DNA from: Isoalcanivorax indicus
Lineage (GTDB): Bacteria > Pseudomonadota > Gammaproteobacteria > Pseudomonadales > Alcanivoracaceae
DNA: 64,000 bases
Direction of reading: 5' to 3'
NCBI RefSeq assembly: GCF_003259185.1
Contig: NZ_QGMP01000001.1
Coordinates: 1,302,001-1,366,000 of the forward strand
Below are positions 35,090 to 44,856 of this stretch, piece by piece. The first letter of the stretch is position 1. Each line of letters opens with the position of its first letter. The position numbers and the translations under genes were made by a program. Under the pieces are notes generated by a model. That model was not told where the DNA came from. It did no database searches and saw nothing but the letters and a program-made list of their open reading frames with translations.

Positions 35090-36276
35090 TGGCCGTTGCC
35101 GAATGTGATGTTGTCATCATCGGTGCGGGTGCGGCCGGGTTGATGTGCGCGGCTACGGCAGGTTATCGCGGTCGCCGGGTGCGGGTGATCGACCATGCGC
35201 CCCAGGCGGGTCGCAAGATCCTGATGTCTGGTGGGGGTCGCTGCAACTTTACCCATCTGAATACCTCGCCGGCGCATTTCCTTTCTGATAATCCCGGCTT
35301 CTGCATCTCGGCGTTGAAGCGTTACACGGCGCAGGATTTTTTCGACCTGGTGGAGCGCCATGGCATCGATTGGGTGGAAAAAAGCCCCGGCCAGTTGTTC
35401 TGCACCGACAGCAGCCGACCGATCCTGGACATGCTGTTGACCGAATGTGACTGGGCCGGGGTGGACATCAGCCTGAAGACCTCGGTGACCGCCATCGACC
35501 GTCAGGGCGACGGTTTTCGTTTGCAGACCAGCAGCGGTGCGCTGCACTGCGCCTCGCTGGTGGTGGCCAGCGGTGGCCTGTCGATTCCGACCATGGGCGC
35601 CACTGGCTTCGGGTACGACGTGGCCCGCCAGTTCGGGCTGCCGGTGCTGCCGACCCGTGCGGCGCTGGTGCCCTTTACCTTGCAGCCCGCTTTGAAAGAG
35701 GCCCTGTCGTCATTGTCGGGTGTGAGCCTGCCAGTGAGCGTGACCTGTGGCGGCCAGCGTTTCAGCGAACCCATGCTGATTACCCATCGTGGTCTGAGCG
35801 GCCCGGCGATGTTGCAGATTTCCAGCTACTGGCAGCCTGGCGACACCCTGCTTATCGACCTGTTGCCGGACATGGCGGATGTGGCGGCGCAGCTGGCGGC
35901 ACAACGCCAGGCGAATCCGGCGGCGCGGCTGGAAAGCTTTTTCAATGGTGTCTGGCCACGCCGCTTCGCGCAGTGGTTCTGCGAGGCCCGGGGCTGGACT
36001 CATGACTGGCAGCAATGCAGTCAGGACATGCTGGCGACGATGGCCGACACGCTGACCGGGTGGGCGGTCAAGCCAGGGGGGACCGAAGGCTATCGTACGG
36101 CGGAGGTCACTCTGGGTGGGGTCGATACCCGCGCCATCTCATCGCGGACCTTCGAGGCCCGCGAGGTGCCGGGCCTCTATTTCATTGGTGAGGTGCTGGA
36201 TGTGACCGGCCAGCTCGGCGGCCACAACTTCCAGTGGGCCTGGTCGTCGGGCTGGTGCGCGGGCCAGTTTGTCTAG
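35089..36276 (+). CDS. YhiN/BaiN-like NAD(P)/FAD-dependent oxidoreductase
   Basis: 395 residues. The N-terminal FAD-binding Rossmann motif is VVIIGAGAAGLMCA, followed by GRKILMSGGGRCNFTHLN, which is diagnostic of the YhiN (HI0933-like) flavoprotein family. The C-terminal block GLYFIGEVLDVTGQLGGHNFQWAW closes the FAD site. Relatives include bile-acid reductase BaiN, but the physiological substrate of the gammaproteobacterial proteins is unknown. The ATG at 35089 overlaps the preceding stop by one base; it ends the nagZ-MTI phosphorylase transcription unit. Confidence 0.88.
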   Translation: MAVAECDVVIIGAGAAGLMCAATAGYRGRRVRVIDHAPQAGRKILMSGGGRCNFTHLNTSPAHFLSDNPGFCISALKRYTAQDFFDLVERHGIDWVEKSPGQLFCTDSSRPILDMLLTECDWAGVDISLKTSVTAIDRQGDGFRLQTSSGALHCASLVVASGGLSIPTMGATGFGYDVARQFGLPVLPTRAALVPFTLQPALKEALSSLSGVSLPVSVTCGGQRFSEPMLITHRGLSGPAMLQISSYWQPGDTLLIDLLPDMADVAAQLAAQRQANPAARLESFFNGVWPRRFAQWFCEARGWTHDWQQCSQDMLATMADTLTGWAVKPGGTEGYRTAEVTLGGVDTRAISSRTFEAREVPGLYFIGEVLDVTGQLGGHNFQWAWSSGWCAGQFV

Positions 36277-36338
36277 GGCACCTCTGGATAACCCCTTGCG
36301 CCCTCGGCGTGACCTGAAGCGTGCAGAGCCCAGCCCTG

Positions 36339-37037
36339 TTAGCGGGTGACCTTGATCACCATGCCAAACAGGGGATGGTCGATATAGTGCAGTTCACCGC
36401 TGCGCATGCGTCGGCTCTGGCGCATGTCCACGTAGTAGCGCTGCCCGCTACGGTCATCCCGCGCCAGCCACAGGTTCGGGTCCACGTGCAGGAAGCGTGA
36501 CACGCTCAGCAGCAAGGTGCCTTGCAGTTCGTACTGGGGGCGGCCATCAAAGGCGGGCAGGGCGGCCTGCTCCGCATCGCCGTCGGCGGCCAGGGCATCG
36601 CTGGCCCGGTACAGGCTCGGGTCCGGCGGCAGTTCGCGGCCGCCCTGGATCATGATCGGCAGGGACTGGTTCCGCTCGCGCATCGGCTGACGCCAGGCGC
36701 TGTGGAACAGGCTGCGGTATTCGCCGCTGGCTTCCATTTGCCGACGCATGGCGCTGAGGCTCAGATTGCCTTCGGAGAGCGCCTGCCAGGCGCCATTGCG
36801 CAGCGCGTTGCGGTGCGGGGCGTCGGCGTTGTCCGGCAGTGAGGCACCACTGTCGCGATAGGTGATGGCCTGGTCGCGTGGATAATCCGGGCGCACATCA
36901 AGACGCCAGTGCTCACCACCGGGGTTCTGGTTACGTGCGAACACCAGCACTTCCACCTGGTACCAGCGCTCGTCGGCGGCCACAGGGCTGGTCAGTGGCA
37001 GCAGCGCCAGGCTGGCGAGCAGGATCCAGTATTTCAT
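36339..37037 (-). CDS. csiV: CsiV family secreted protein
   Basis: About 232 residues. A cleavable signal peptide ending VAA precedes RWYQVEVLVFARN, the opening motif of the CsiV family (first described in E. coli/Vibrio as an inducer of envelope growth through DacA or LD-carboxypeptidase sensing; bound to peptidoglycan). The C-terminal HYIDHPLFGMVIKVT is also conserved. The ATG at 37037 has GAGAGAG upstream. It lies just downstream of mfd on the same strand (24 bp), an arrangement I recall in Pseudomonas. Confidence 0.82.
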   Translation of the reverse strand: MKYWILLASLALLPLTSPVAADERWYQVEVLVFARNQNPGGEHWRLDVRPDYPRDQAITYRDSGASLPDNADAPHRNALRNGAWQALSEGNLSLSAMRRQMEASGEYRSLFHSAWRQPMRERNQSLPIMIQGGRELPPDPSLYRASDALAADGDAEQAALPAFDGRPQYELQGTLLLSVSRFLHVDPNLWLARDDRSGQRYYVDMRQSRRMRSGELHYIDHPLFGMVIKVTR

Positions 37038-37060
37038 CAGGCTCTCTCTCCGGGTGAGCA

Positions 37061-40000
37061 TCAGGTCAGTTGCGCCAGCAGGGCTTCCACCTCGCTGAAG
37101 CGTTCCTCTTCGGTGTCGGCATCCAGCACGAATTTCAGGGCGCTGGCCCCTTGCAGGGTATAGCGCCCGGGGGCCGACTGTACCAGTTTGACCAGCCGCA
37201 GCGGATCAATGGCGGTGCGCTCGGAAAACTCCAGGCGTCCGTTCTCGCGGCCGGCGTCGATGCGGGCGATGCCCAGAGCCTGGGCGCGCTGGCGCAGTGC
37301 GGTGACGCGAAACAGATTCTTCACCTGCCGGGGCAGCATACCAAAGCGGTCGATCATTTCGACCCTCAGTTCGTCCAGTTGTTCGCTATCGCGGCAACTG
37401 GCAATGCGTTTGTACAGGCCGAGACGGGTCAGGACATCCGGCAGATAGTCGTCCGGAATCAGTGCCGGGACGCGCAGATTGACCTCCGGCCCGCCGGACA
37501 GCGGCTTTTCGGTGTCCGGCTGCTCACCCCGGCGCAGGGCCGCCACGGCCTGCTCCAGCATGTCCATGTAGAGGGAGAAGCCGATGGATTCGATATGCCC
37601 GTGCTGTTCCTCACCCAGCAGCTCCCCGGCGCCGCGGATCTCCAGATCATGGCTGGCCAGGGTAAAGCCGGCGCCCAGGTCCGAGGCCTGCTCGATGGCC
37701 TCCAGACGCTTCAGGGCGTCTTTGGTCATGGCCTTGGGATGCGGTGTCAGCAGGAACGCGTAGGCCTGGTGGTGGGAGCGCCCGACCCGGCCGCGCAACT
37801 GATGCAGCTGCGCCAGGCCGAACTTGTCCGCTCGCTCGATGATGATGGTATTGGCCGAGGGCACATCGATACCCGTCTCGATGATGGTGGTCGACAGCAG
37901 CACGTTGAAGCGCCGGTGGTAGAAATCCGACATCACCTGTTCCAGCTCGCGCTCGCGCATCTGTCCGTGGGCGATGCCGATGCGGGCATCCGGCACCAGC
38001 TCACGCAGTTCCTCTGCCGCCCGGGCCATGGTGTCGATATCGTTGTGCAGGAAGTAGACCTGGCCGCCGCGCAACAACTCACGCAGCAGGGCCTCCTTGA
38101 TGACCACCGGATTCTTCTGTTGCACGAAGGTCTTCACCGACAGGCGCTTGCTGGGCGGGGTGGCGATAATCGAGATATCGCGCATGCCCGACATCGCCAT
38201 GTTCAGCGTGCGCGGGATCGGGGTCGCGGTCAGGGTCAGGATGTCGGCCTCGGCCCGCAGGGCTTTCAGGCGTTCCTTGTGGCGTACCCCGAAGCGGTGC
38301 TCTTCATCGACAATCACCAGGCCGATATCGCGGAAGGCCACCGATTCCTGCAACAGCTGATGGGTGCCGACCACGATATCCACCTTGCCCTCGGCGAGAC
38401 GCGCCAGCACGTCGGTGCGCTCCTTCTGGCTGCGGAACCGGCTCAGCACTTCGATGCTGATGGGCCAGTCGGCAAAGCGGTCGCTGAAGGATTCGTAATG
38501 CTGCTGGGCGAGCAGGGTGGTGGGCACCAGGATCGCCACCTGCGTGTTGTTCTGCACGGCGACAAAGGCGGCGCGCATGGCCACCTCGGTTTTGCCGAAG
38601 CCCACGTCGCCGCACACCAGCCGGTCCATCGGGCGGTCGGCCTGCAGATCACGCAGCACGGCGTCGATGGCCGCCTGCTGGTCGGCGGTCTCCTCGAACG
38701 GGAAGCCGCTGGCGAAGCGGGTGTAGTCGTCTTCGGGCAGGGTAAAGGCGCGGCCCTTGCGGGCCTCGCGGCGGGCATAGGTATTCAGCAACTCAGCCGC
38801 CACGTCGTGAATCTTCTCGGCCGCTTTCTGGCGCGCCTTGCTCCACTGGTCGGACCCCAATCGTGTCAGCGGGGCATGGTCGGGATCACCGGCGCCATAG
38901 CGGCTGATCAGATGCAGGCTGGATACCGGCAGATAGATCTTGTCGCCGCCCGCATATTCCAGCAGCAGGAATTCGTGCGCCTGGCCTTCCACGGTCATGT
39001 GGGTCAGGCCCTGATAGCGGCCGACACCATGATCGATATGCACCACGGGCGTACCAGGCACCAGCTCGCCCAGGGACCGGAACGCCTGGTCGGCAGAGGT
39101 TTCCTGGCCACTGCGCCGGCGTCGGCGCTGCATGATGCGTTCGCCATACAGCTGGCTTTCGGCAATCACCAGCGCATGGGCCTGCGGCGCCCAGAAGCCC
39201 TTGTCCAGCTCGCCCACGGTCAGGCTCCAGCTGGCCGCTGTGGGCTGCCAGTGGTTCCAGCCGTCGATCACCGCCGGTTGTATGCCCTGTTTCTGCATCA
39301 GTTCCAGCAGCGCTTCACGGCGCCCGGGGGTTTCCGCGCAGACGAGAATGCGCAGGCCCGGGTGTTCCTCTGGCAGTGCCGCCAGGCTGGCGAAGGGGTT
39401 GGCGTTGCGGTCCGTGACCACCGGCGGCGGGGTGAAGTCGAAGGTGATGGCCTTGTCGTCGGGCGTGGCGTCGGGGGGCAGTTGCCGTGCCCGGGGATGC
39501 ACACGCAATTGCTGGTTCAGTTCATTGACCGGCAAAAACAGTTCGGCGGGCGACAGGATCGGTCGGCGGATATCGTGGCGGCGGTCTTCATGCCGCGCAG
39601 TGACTTCATCCCAGAAATGCGCAGCGGCTTGTTCGCAGCCCGCCAGTTCGACCAGCCGCACATCGCCGGGCAGGTAATCGAACAGCGTCGCCATCTGTTC
39701 AAAGAACAGCGGCAGGTAGTATTCCAGGCCCGGGCTGGCAATGCCCTCGGACACATCCCGGTAAAGACTGCACTGGCGATGATCCACATCAAAGCGTTCG
39801 CGGAAGCGATTGCGAAAACGGGCGATGCCCTCGCTGCTCAACGGGTATTCCGCTGCGGGCAGCAGAGTGATGGCCTGCACCTGGTCCACAGAACGCTGCG
39901 TTTCCGGATCGAACAGCCGCAGTGACTCGATATCGTCGTCGAACAGCTCGATACGGAACGGCTGATCGGCGCCCATGGGGAAGATGTCCATGATGGCGCC

Positions 40001-40516
40001 GCGCACGGCAAACTCGCCGTGATCGAAGACGCTGTCCCGCTGCCGGTAGCCACAGGCCGCCAACCGGGAGCGGGTGGCTTCCATGTCGAAGCGCTCGCCG
40101 ACCTTGAGCAGAAAACTGTTGCCGCTGATCTGCACGCGGGGGGCCAGCCGTTGCATCACGGTGCTGACCGGTGCAATCAGCACTCCCTGGTGGCTATCGG
40201 GGAGCTTGTGCAGCACCTGAACCCGTTCGCTGATGATGTCCTGGTGCGGTGAGAACAGGTCGTAGGGCAGGGTTTCCCAGTCGGGGAACAGCAATACCGG
40301 CGTGTCACTGCCCGCCAGGTAAAAGGTCAGGCTGTCATGCAACTGCTGGGCGGTGCTGCTGTCGGGCGTCATCACCAGCAGCAGGTGCCCGGCGTCGCGT
40401 GCCAGTTCGGCCAGGGTCACGGCCAGGCTGCCGCTGTCCAGGCCCTGCCAGAGGCGGAAGTGGTCGTTGCCGGTGGGGAAGACGGGCGTGCCCGGGAGTA
40501 ACGTCATCGGGGTCAT
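37061..40516 (-). CDS. mfd: Transcription-repair coupling factor Mfd
   Basis: A DNA translocase that displaces stalled RNA polymerase and recruits UvrA. About 1151 residues, matching E. coli (1148). The UvrB-homology region is N-terminal. The RNA-polymerase-interacting domain follows near residues 470-550 (PGTPVVHIDHGVGRYQGL). The RecG-like helicase motor has Walker A GDVGFGKTEVAMRAAF, DEEH box VDEEHRFGV, and motif VI-type QLRGRVGRS. The C-terminal TRCF domain ends the protein. Start chosen at 40516; ATGs at 40507 and 40561 are in frame. Divergent from the ATP-grasp gene. Confidence 0.96.
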   Translation of the reverse strand: MTPMTLLPGTPVFPTGNDHFRLWQGLDSGSLAVTLAELARDAGHLLLVMTPDSSTAQQLHDSLTFYLAGSDTPVLLFPDWETLPYDLFSPHQDIISERVQVLHKLPDSHQGVLIAPVSTVMQRLAPRVQISGNSFLLKVGERFDMEATRSRLAACGYRQRDSVFDHGEFAVRGAIMDIFPMGADQPFRIELFDDDIESLRLFDPETQRSVDQVQAITLLPAAEYPLSSEGIARFRNRFRERFDVDHRQCSLYRDVSEGIASPGLEYYLPLFFEQMATLFDYLPGDVRLVELAGCEQAAAHFWDEVTARHEDRRHDIRRPILSPAELFLPVNELNQQLRVHPRARQLPPDATPDDKAITFDFTPPPVVTDRNANPFASLAALPEEHPGLRILVCAETPGRREALLELMQKQGIQPAVIDGWNHWQPTAASWSLTVGELDKGFWAPQAHALVIAESQLYGERIMQRRRRRSGQETSADQAFRSLGELVPGTPVVHIDHGVGRYQGLTHMTVEGQAHEFLLLEYAGGDKIYLPVSSLHLISRYGAGDPDHAPLTRLGSDQWSKARQKAAEKIHDVAAELLNTYARREARKGRAFTLPEDDYTRFASGFPFEETADQQAAIDAVLRDLQADRPMDRLVCGDVGFGKTEVAMRAAFVAVQNNTQVAILVPTTLLAQQHYESFSDRFADWPISIEVLSRFRSQKERTDVLARLAEGKVDIVVGTHQLLQESVAFRDIGLVIVDEEHRFGVRHKERLKALRAEADILTLTATPIPRTLNMAMSGMRDISIIATPPSKRLSVKTFVQQKNPVVIKEALLRELLRGGQVYFLHNDIDTMARAAEELRELVPDARIGIAHGQMRERELEQVMSDFYHRRFNVLLSTTIIETGIDVPSANTIIIERADKFGLAQLHQLRGRVGRSHHQAYAFLLTPHPKAMTKDALKRLEAIEQASDLGAGFTLASHDLEIRGAGELLGEEQHGHIESIGFSLYMDMLEQAVAALRRGEQPDTEKPLSGGPEVNLRVPALIPDDYLPDVLTRLGLYKRIASCRDSEQLDELRVEMIDRFGMLPRQVKNLFRVTALRQRAQALGIARIDAGRENGRLEFSERTAIDPLRLVKLVQSAPGRYTLQGASALKFVLDADTEEERFSEVEALLAQLT

Positions 40517-40701
40517 CGTTGCTGGTCTGACGGGGCGCGCATTGTAACGGATATTCATCATGAAATCGCCAGTGACCGGCGCACCGGCGCGGGCTGAACG
40601 TGTGATGGCCGGCGGATTCGTGTAGGGTATTCAGGCTCTTGACGGCCTCGCCGGTCCTTCACGCTGGCGAGTCACGCACTGCCAACGAAAGGAGGCAGCC
40701 A

Positions 40702-41925
40702 ATGACGAAGAATCCGGACAAGGGCTATGTCGCACTACTGGGCTGGAGCCTGAACGCGGTAGAAGCTGCCGCATCGTTTGACCGCCGTTATGTGGTCGTC
40801 GCCCCCGACTGGGCCGAGGACTACTGCCGCGAGCACGATATCCCCTACGTTCCCTGGAATTTCGAACGGCTCAATGACCGTTCCATGGAAATCGCCCAGA
40901 CGCTGGCGGACATGGGCGTGGATGTGGCCATCCCGCTGTTCGAGGAAACGGTGGAATGGGCCGGTGCGATCAATTCCGTGCTGCTGGACAATCCACGTCT
41001 GTTGGGCCAGGCCATGCTGATGCGCGACAAGTCGCTGATGAAGCGCCGCGCCCAACTGGGTGGCATCCGCGTGGGCATCTTTGAAGAAGCCCATGATCGC
41101 GATGATGTGATGCGTTTTCTCAAGCGCGTCAACCAGACCCTGCTGAAGCTGGATGGTGATCCCAACGATCCGATTCATTTCAAGGCATTCGACAAGGCCG
41201 GTTGTCTGGGTCACCGGGTCATCCGCACGCCCGACGACGTGGACGCCATTCCCGACGAGGAATTTCCATCACTGATGGAGTCCCACCTGGATGGCTGGGA
41301 GTTCGCCGTTGAAGCCTGGATTCACGATGGCAAGATCCGCTTCCTGAATATTTCCGAGTATGTATCGCTCGGCTATTCGGTATTCGTACCGGCGTCGCCG
41401 GAACTGGAGCGTTATCGACCGCAGATTACCGAGCAGATCGAGAAGCTGGTGAAAACCTTCGATATCGAATTCGGTTTCATTCATCCGGAGTATTTTGTCA
41501 CCAGCGACAGCGAGATGTATTTCGGTGAAGTGGCCTACCGGCCGCCGGGCTTCAAGGTGTTCGAGTTGCTGGAACGGGTGTATGGCTTCAATGCCTATCA
41601 GGCGTTGATCCTGTCTTTCGATCCGAAAACCACGGAAGAGGAAATCAAGGCGTTTTTCCCGAAAGAAGTCGAGGACGCCAAGGGCTATGCGGGCTGTTTC
41701 GGTGTCTATCCCCGGCGCCGCGTTGTCAGTCGCCTGGAGATCCCGGAAGAAACCGAGGAGCATCCGTACTTCGAGTCGCATGAGCTGACGGCGCCGTTGC
41801 AGGAAACGGTTACCAAGCGCACCGCATTCGGCACCCACTGGGGTCTGATCTATTTTCGCGGTGATGAGGCCGACACGCTCAAGGCGTTGCTGGCTCATCA
41901 GGAGACCCTTGATTTCTATATGTGA
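40702..41925 (+). CDS. ATP-grasp domain protein (putative amide/peptide ligase)
   Basis: 407 residues. An N-terminal pre-ATP-grasp segment (YVALLGWSLNAVEAAASF) precedes the ATP-grasp core: Lys residues in LMRDKSLMKRRAQL and LLKLDGDPNDPIHFKAF, and the metal/ATP end block FGEVAYRPPG. In the usual E-x-N metal motif the Asn position is Ala, as I recall in several other ATP-grasp ligases. Members join a carboxylate to an amine or thiol using ATP through an acyl phosphate. Substrate unknown. Strong ribosome-binding site AAAGGAGG precedes the ATG. The next gene starts at its stop, so both should act together. Not found at this position in Pseudomonas as I remember it. Confidence 0.85.
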   Translation: MTKNPDKGYVALLGWSLNAVEAAASFDRRYVVVAPDWAEDYCREHDIPYVPWNFERLNDRSMEIAQTLADMGVDVAIPLFEETVEWAGAINSVLLDNPRLLGQAMLMRDKSLMKRRAQLGGIRVGIFEEAHDRDDVMRFLKRVNQTLLKLDGDPNDPIHFKAFDKAGCLGHRVIRTPDDVDAIPDEEFPSLMESHLDGWEFAVEAWIHDGKIRFLNISEYVSLGYSVFVPASPELERYRPQITEQIEKLVKTFDIEFGFIHPEYFVTSDSEMYFGEVAYRPPGFKVFELLERVYGFNAYQALILSFDPKTTEEEIKAFFPKEVEDAKGYAGCFGVYPRRRVVSRLEIPEETEEHPYFESHELTAPLQETVTKRTAFGTHWGLIYFRGDEADTLKALLAHQETLDFYM

Positions 41926-41948
41926 CGCCGCCTGTTAAGGTGAATTCT

Positions 41949-43961
41949 GTGACTGATCCGGATGATATCGCCGTGACAGAGAAGTTGGCTTTGCGTGTTG
42001 CGCGTTTTGATGAGGCGCTTGCCGCCATGGCGCGGGCCCCCGCCTTCGCCCGACCGGCCAAGGTGCCGCTGCTGCTGGATGCCGCCCGCCTTGTGCTGCA
42101 GGAAGAGGGTGGTTGTGCTGCGATTGCATCGCGGGCGCAGGCCTTCGAAGAGGCCGGTATATTTGCCGGTTCCGACTGGGCGACACCGCAGATACTGGTG
42201 CCGTCGCTCAGCCGTGGTGCCTTGCGCAGCGCCGATGCCGGGCTGGTGGTGATCGAATCACTCAGCCAGTTGCGGCTGCTGGCCGTGGCTCAGGGCTGGT
42301 TCCTGCATCCGCTGATGTCTTCCGAGCAGGCCCATCATTACCTGACCCAGGTGCTGGCACTGAATCTGGAGCTGCTGTTTTCCGCTCCCGGTGAAGCCGA
42401 GCGTGCCCAGCAGGGGCGTCTGGCCAGGGTGCCGCGCAACCTGTTCCGTTATCTCGCTGAAACCATCGGCTATGAGCACGTCATTGATCAACTGATTGAT
42501 GAGATCTGGCGTATTCTCAAGCAGCGCCCGATTCAGGTGGACAGCGTCAAGGACATGATCACCCAGATTGCGGTGTGCCGCGCGCGGCGAGATATTCACT
42601 GGGGCAGTGCCGGGCAGGGCGCCGACCGGCTGGTGAGCAGTCTGTACGGGCCGACACAGGCCACCCGCGAGGACCCGGGTCTGGATGAGTATCAGCGCCG
42701 TCTGGACAGGATGGACGCCCCTGCGCTGCAGTATGAAGCGTCCGGTTTTGCCCGCGCCATGCACGATACCGGGTTGGTGTCGCCCTACCATGCGGTCATA
42801 TTGCGTCACCTGCTGGGGCAGGGCGATCATCTGCTGGTCGAGTGTCTGGGTCTGTCCTCCACGGGGCGCGACTGCTTGCTGTGTTACAGCGAACTGGTGC
42901 ACGCACTGATCCGGTCTGCGGTGTTCCCGGGCACGGCGCAGGCGGTATATGGCCTGGCGCTGATGCTGGAGCGCGGCATTCTCTACCAGCCCCCCATCGC
43001 GCCAGCACTGTGGCGGCAGCTCGGATTGCCATTGTGCGAGTCGGCCGCAGACCGCCTGCGTCACCGTACCGACGTGACCATTACCCCTGCCGCCCGACTG
43101 CTTGAGGGCGTGCTGTGCACGATGGGGTTGCCGCTGGGGATCGGCCAGGGCAACAACCCGACCTGCCAGTCGGCACGTGCCTTGTCCATGTGGGCGTTCA
43201 ATGATCCGGACTATCTGTTGCAGATGGTGGCCTGGGCGGCTCGCGACGATGAGATCGTCATGCATTTCGAAGGGCAGGCCATTTCTTCTCGCGACAGTGT
43301 CGGCGGCGTTGCCGCCGAGGCGCCGGTGGATCTGGACCCGGTGTCGCTGCTCGTTGTGCCGCACCTGGACCGGATCTATGCGGAAATGGGGCGCCGCTGT
43401 GCGGGTCGCGAAGGCGATCCGCACCGTTGGGTCAATCCCGAGTTTCACGGCTGGTGGTCCGGGCGCGGCTTCCGCATCAATGTGGATGTGGCCAGTGGCC
43501 TGCTGCACGAGCTGGAAGACTTCCTGCGGCACTTCTATGCCGCCTATCACCCGATGTACAACGGCAATCAGCCGTTGATTCATCCTCAGCCTGCGGGCAT
43601 TGCGGTGACCGACAGCGCCGCGCGATTCATCGGTTGGCATGCCATTACCCTGCTGCGGGTATCGCTGGACCCCTCGGGGGTCATGCGGGTGTATTTCTAT
43701 AACCCCAACAACGACAGTGGCCAGGACTGGGGGGATGGCCTGGTGGTCAGCACCTCGGGTTGTGGCGAGCAGTTCGGGGAGGCGTCCTTGCCCTTCGAGC
43801 AGTTCGCGTCGCGCCTGTACATCTTTCACTACGATCTGCTTGAGTATGGCGAACCCGCCCAGGTGTCCCAGGAAGAACTGGACCGGGTGATGGGCTATGT
43901 CCATCGCAGTTGGGGGCGCGAGCGTCTGGCCCAAAGGTGCTATGATGCGCGGCCTGTGTAG
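41949..43961 (+). CDS. Unrecognised protein with a papain-like Cys-His-Asn pattern
   Basis: About 670 residues; I know no named family. There is no signal peptide or membrane helix. The N-terminal ~380 residues are Leu/Ala/Arg-rich and probably helical. The C-terminal part holds GQGNNPTCQSARALSMW (Cys at 43164), then FIGWHAITLLRV (His at 43638) and FYNPNNDSGQDWGDG (Asn at 43701), in the order and style of papain-like (clan CA) cysteine hydrolases, where HA-V-x-L is followed by N-x-x-G..WG. An oxyanion Gln is not obvious. Start: GTG at 41949 with AAGGTG six bases upstream; a GTG at 41922 overlapping the ATP-grasp stop (679 residues) is the alternative. Enzyme activity is inference. Confidence 0.75.
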   Translation: MTDPDDIAVTEKLALRVARFDEALAAMARAPAFARPAKVPLLLDAARLVLQEEGGCAAIASRAQAFEEAGIFAGSDWATPQILVPSLSRGALRSADAGLVVIESLSQLRLLAVAQGWFLHPLMSSEQAHHYLTQVLALNLELLFSAPGEAERAQQGRLARVPRNLFRYLAETIGYEHVIDQLIDEIWRILKQRPIQVDSVKDMITQIAVCRARRDIHWGSAGQGADRLVSSLYGPTQATREDPGLDEYQRRLDRMDAPALQYEASGFARAMHDTGLVSPYHAVILRHLLGQGDHLLVECLGLSSTGRDCLLCYSELVHALIRSAVFPGTAQAVYGLALMLERGILYQPPIAPALWRQLGLPLCESAADRLRHRTDVTITPAARLLEGVLCTMGLPLGIGQGNNPTCQSARALSMWAFNDPDYLLQMVAWAARDDEIVMHFEGQAISSRDSVGGVAAEAPVDLDPVSLLVVPHLDRIYAEMGRRCAGREGDPHRWVNPEFHGWWSGRGFRINVDVASGLLHELEDFLRHFYAAYHPMYNGNQPLIHPQPAGIAVTDSAARFIGWHAITLLRVSLDPSGVMRVYFYNPNNDSGQDWGDGLVVSTSGCGEQFGEASLPFEQFASRLYIFHYDLLEYGEPAQVSQEELDRVMGYVHRSWGRERLAQRCYDARPV

Positions 43962-43976
43962 TCGCGCGAGAGCATT

Positions 43977-44852
43977 ATGAAAGACGTCGTCCGTGATCTG
44001 CTGGACGTCATCCGGCTGGAACAGCTGGAGACCAATCTGTTTCGTGGCCAGAGCCGCGATACCGGCCAGAAAAGCATCTTTGGCGGCCTGGTGGCGGGCC
44101 AGGCACTGATGGCCGCCAGTCGTACCGTGGACGCCGAGCGGCCGGTGCATTCCCTGCATGCCTACTTCATCCGCCCCGGTGATTTCTCCATCCCCATTGT
44201 TTACGACGTCGAGCGGGTGCGCGACGGCAAGAGCTTTACCACCCGTCGTGTCACCGCGATCCAGCATGGTCGCCCGATCTTCACTCTGGAAGCCTCGTTT
44301 CAGGTGGAGGAGGGCGGCGTGGAGCACCAGGCCGATATGCCGGCGGTGCCCGCCCCGGAGACCCTGCCGTCGGACCAGAGTCTGCGCGAGCAGTTTGCGC
44401 ACCGGATTCCGGAGCGCATGCGCGAGGCCTTTCTTGCCGAGCGCCCGGTGGAGTTCAGACCGATCAAGCCCGCCAACGGTTTCGAGGCTGAACCGCAGGA
44501 CCCGACACGCGAGACCTGGTTCCGGATTGCCGAACCGCTGGAGGTGGACACGGCCACGCACCGGGCGTTGCTGGCCTTCTGTTCGGATTTCGGCTTGCTG
44601 GGCACGGCCATGCTGCCGCACGGCATGAACTTCTTTCAGCCACACGTGCAGTCAGCCAGTATCGACCACGCCATGTGGTTCCATCGCCCCTTCCGGGTGG
44701 ACGAATGGCTGCTCTACAGCACCCAGAGCCCGTCGGCCTCCGGCGCCCGGGGGATGAATTTCGGCTATATCTATCGGCAGGACGGGGTGCTGGTGGCCAG
44801 CGTGGCCCAGGAAGGTCTGATGCGCCTGCGGCCGCAGGAACCGCGCAGCTGA
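43977..44852 (+). CDS. tesB: Acyl-CoA thioesterase II
   Basis: Hydrolyses medium- and long-chain acyl-CoA to free fatty acid and CoA. 291 residues, double hotdog fold. The first hotdog has IFGGLVAGQALMAASRTV and HSLHAYFIRPGD; the second has SIDHAMWFHRPFRVDEWLLY. The Asp-Thr/Ser-Gln network of E. coli TesB is compatible. 15 bp after the papain-like gene and 4 bp before the glycosylase gene, suggesting one operon, though the functions are not obviously linked. Confidence 0.95.
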   Translation: MKDVVRDLLDVIRLEQLETNLFRGQSRDTGQKSIFGGLVAGQALMAASRTVDAERPVHSLHAYFIRPGDFSIPIVYDVERVRDGKSFTTRRVTAIQHGRPIFTLEASFQVEEGGVEHQADMPAVPAPETLPSDQSLREQFAHRIPERMREAFLAERPVEFRPIKPANGFEAEPQDPTRETWFRIAEPLEVDTATHRALLAFCSDFGLLGTAMLPHGMNFFQPHVQSASIDHAMWFHRPFRVDEWLLYSTQSPSASGARGMNFGYIYRQDGVLVASVAQEGLMRLRPQEPRS

Positions 44853-44856
44853 TCTG

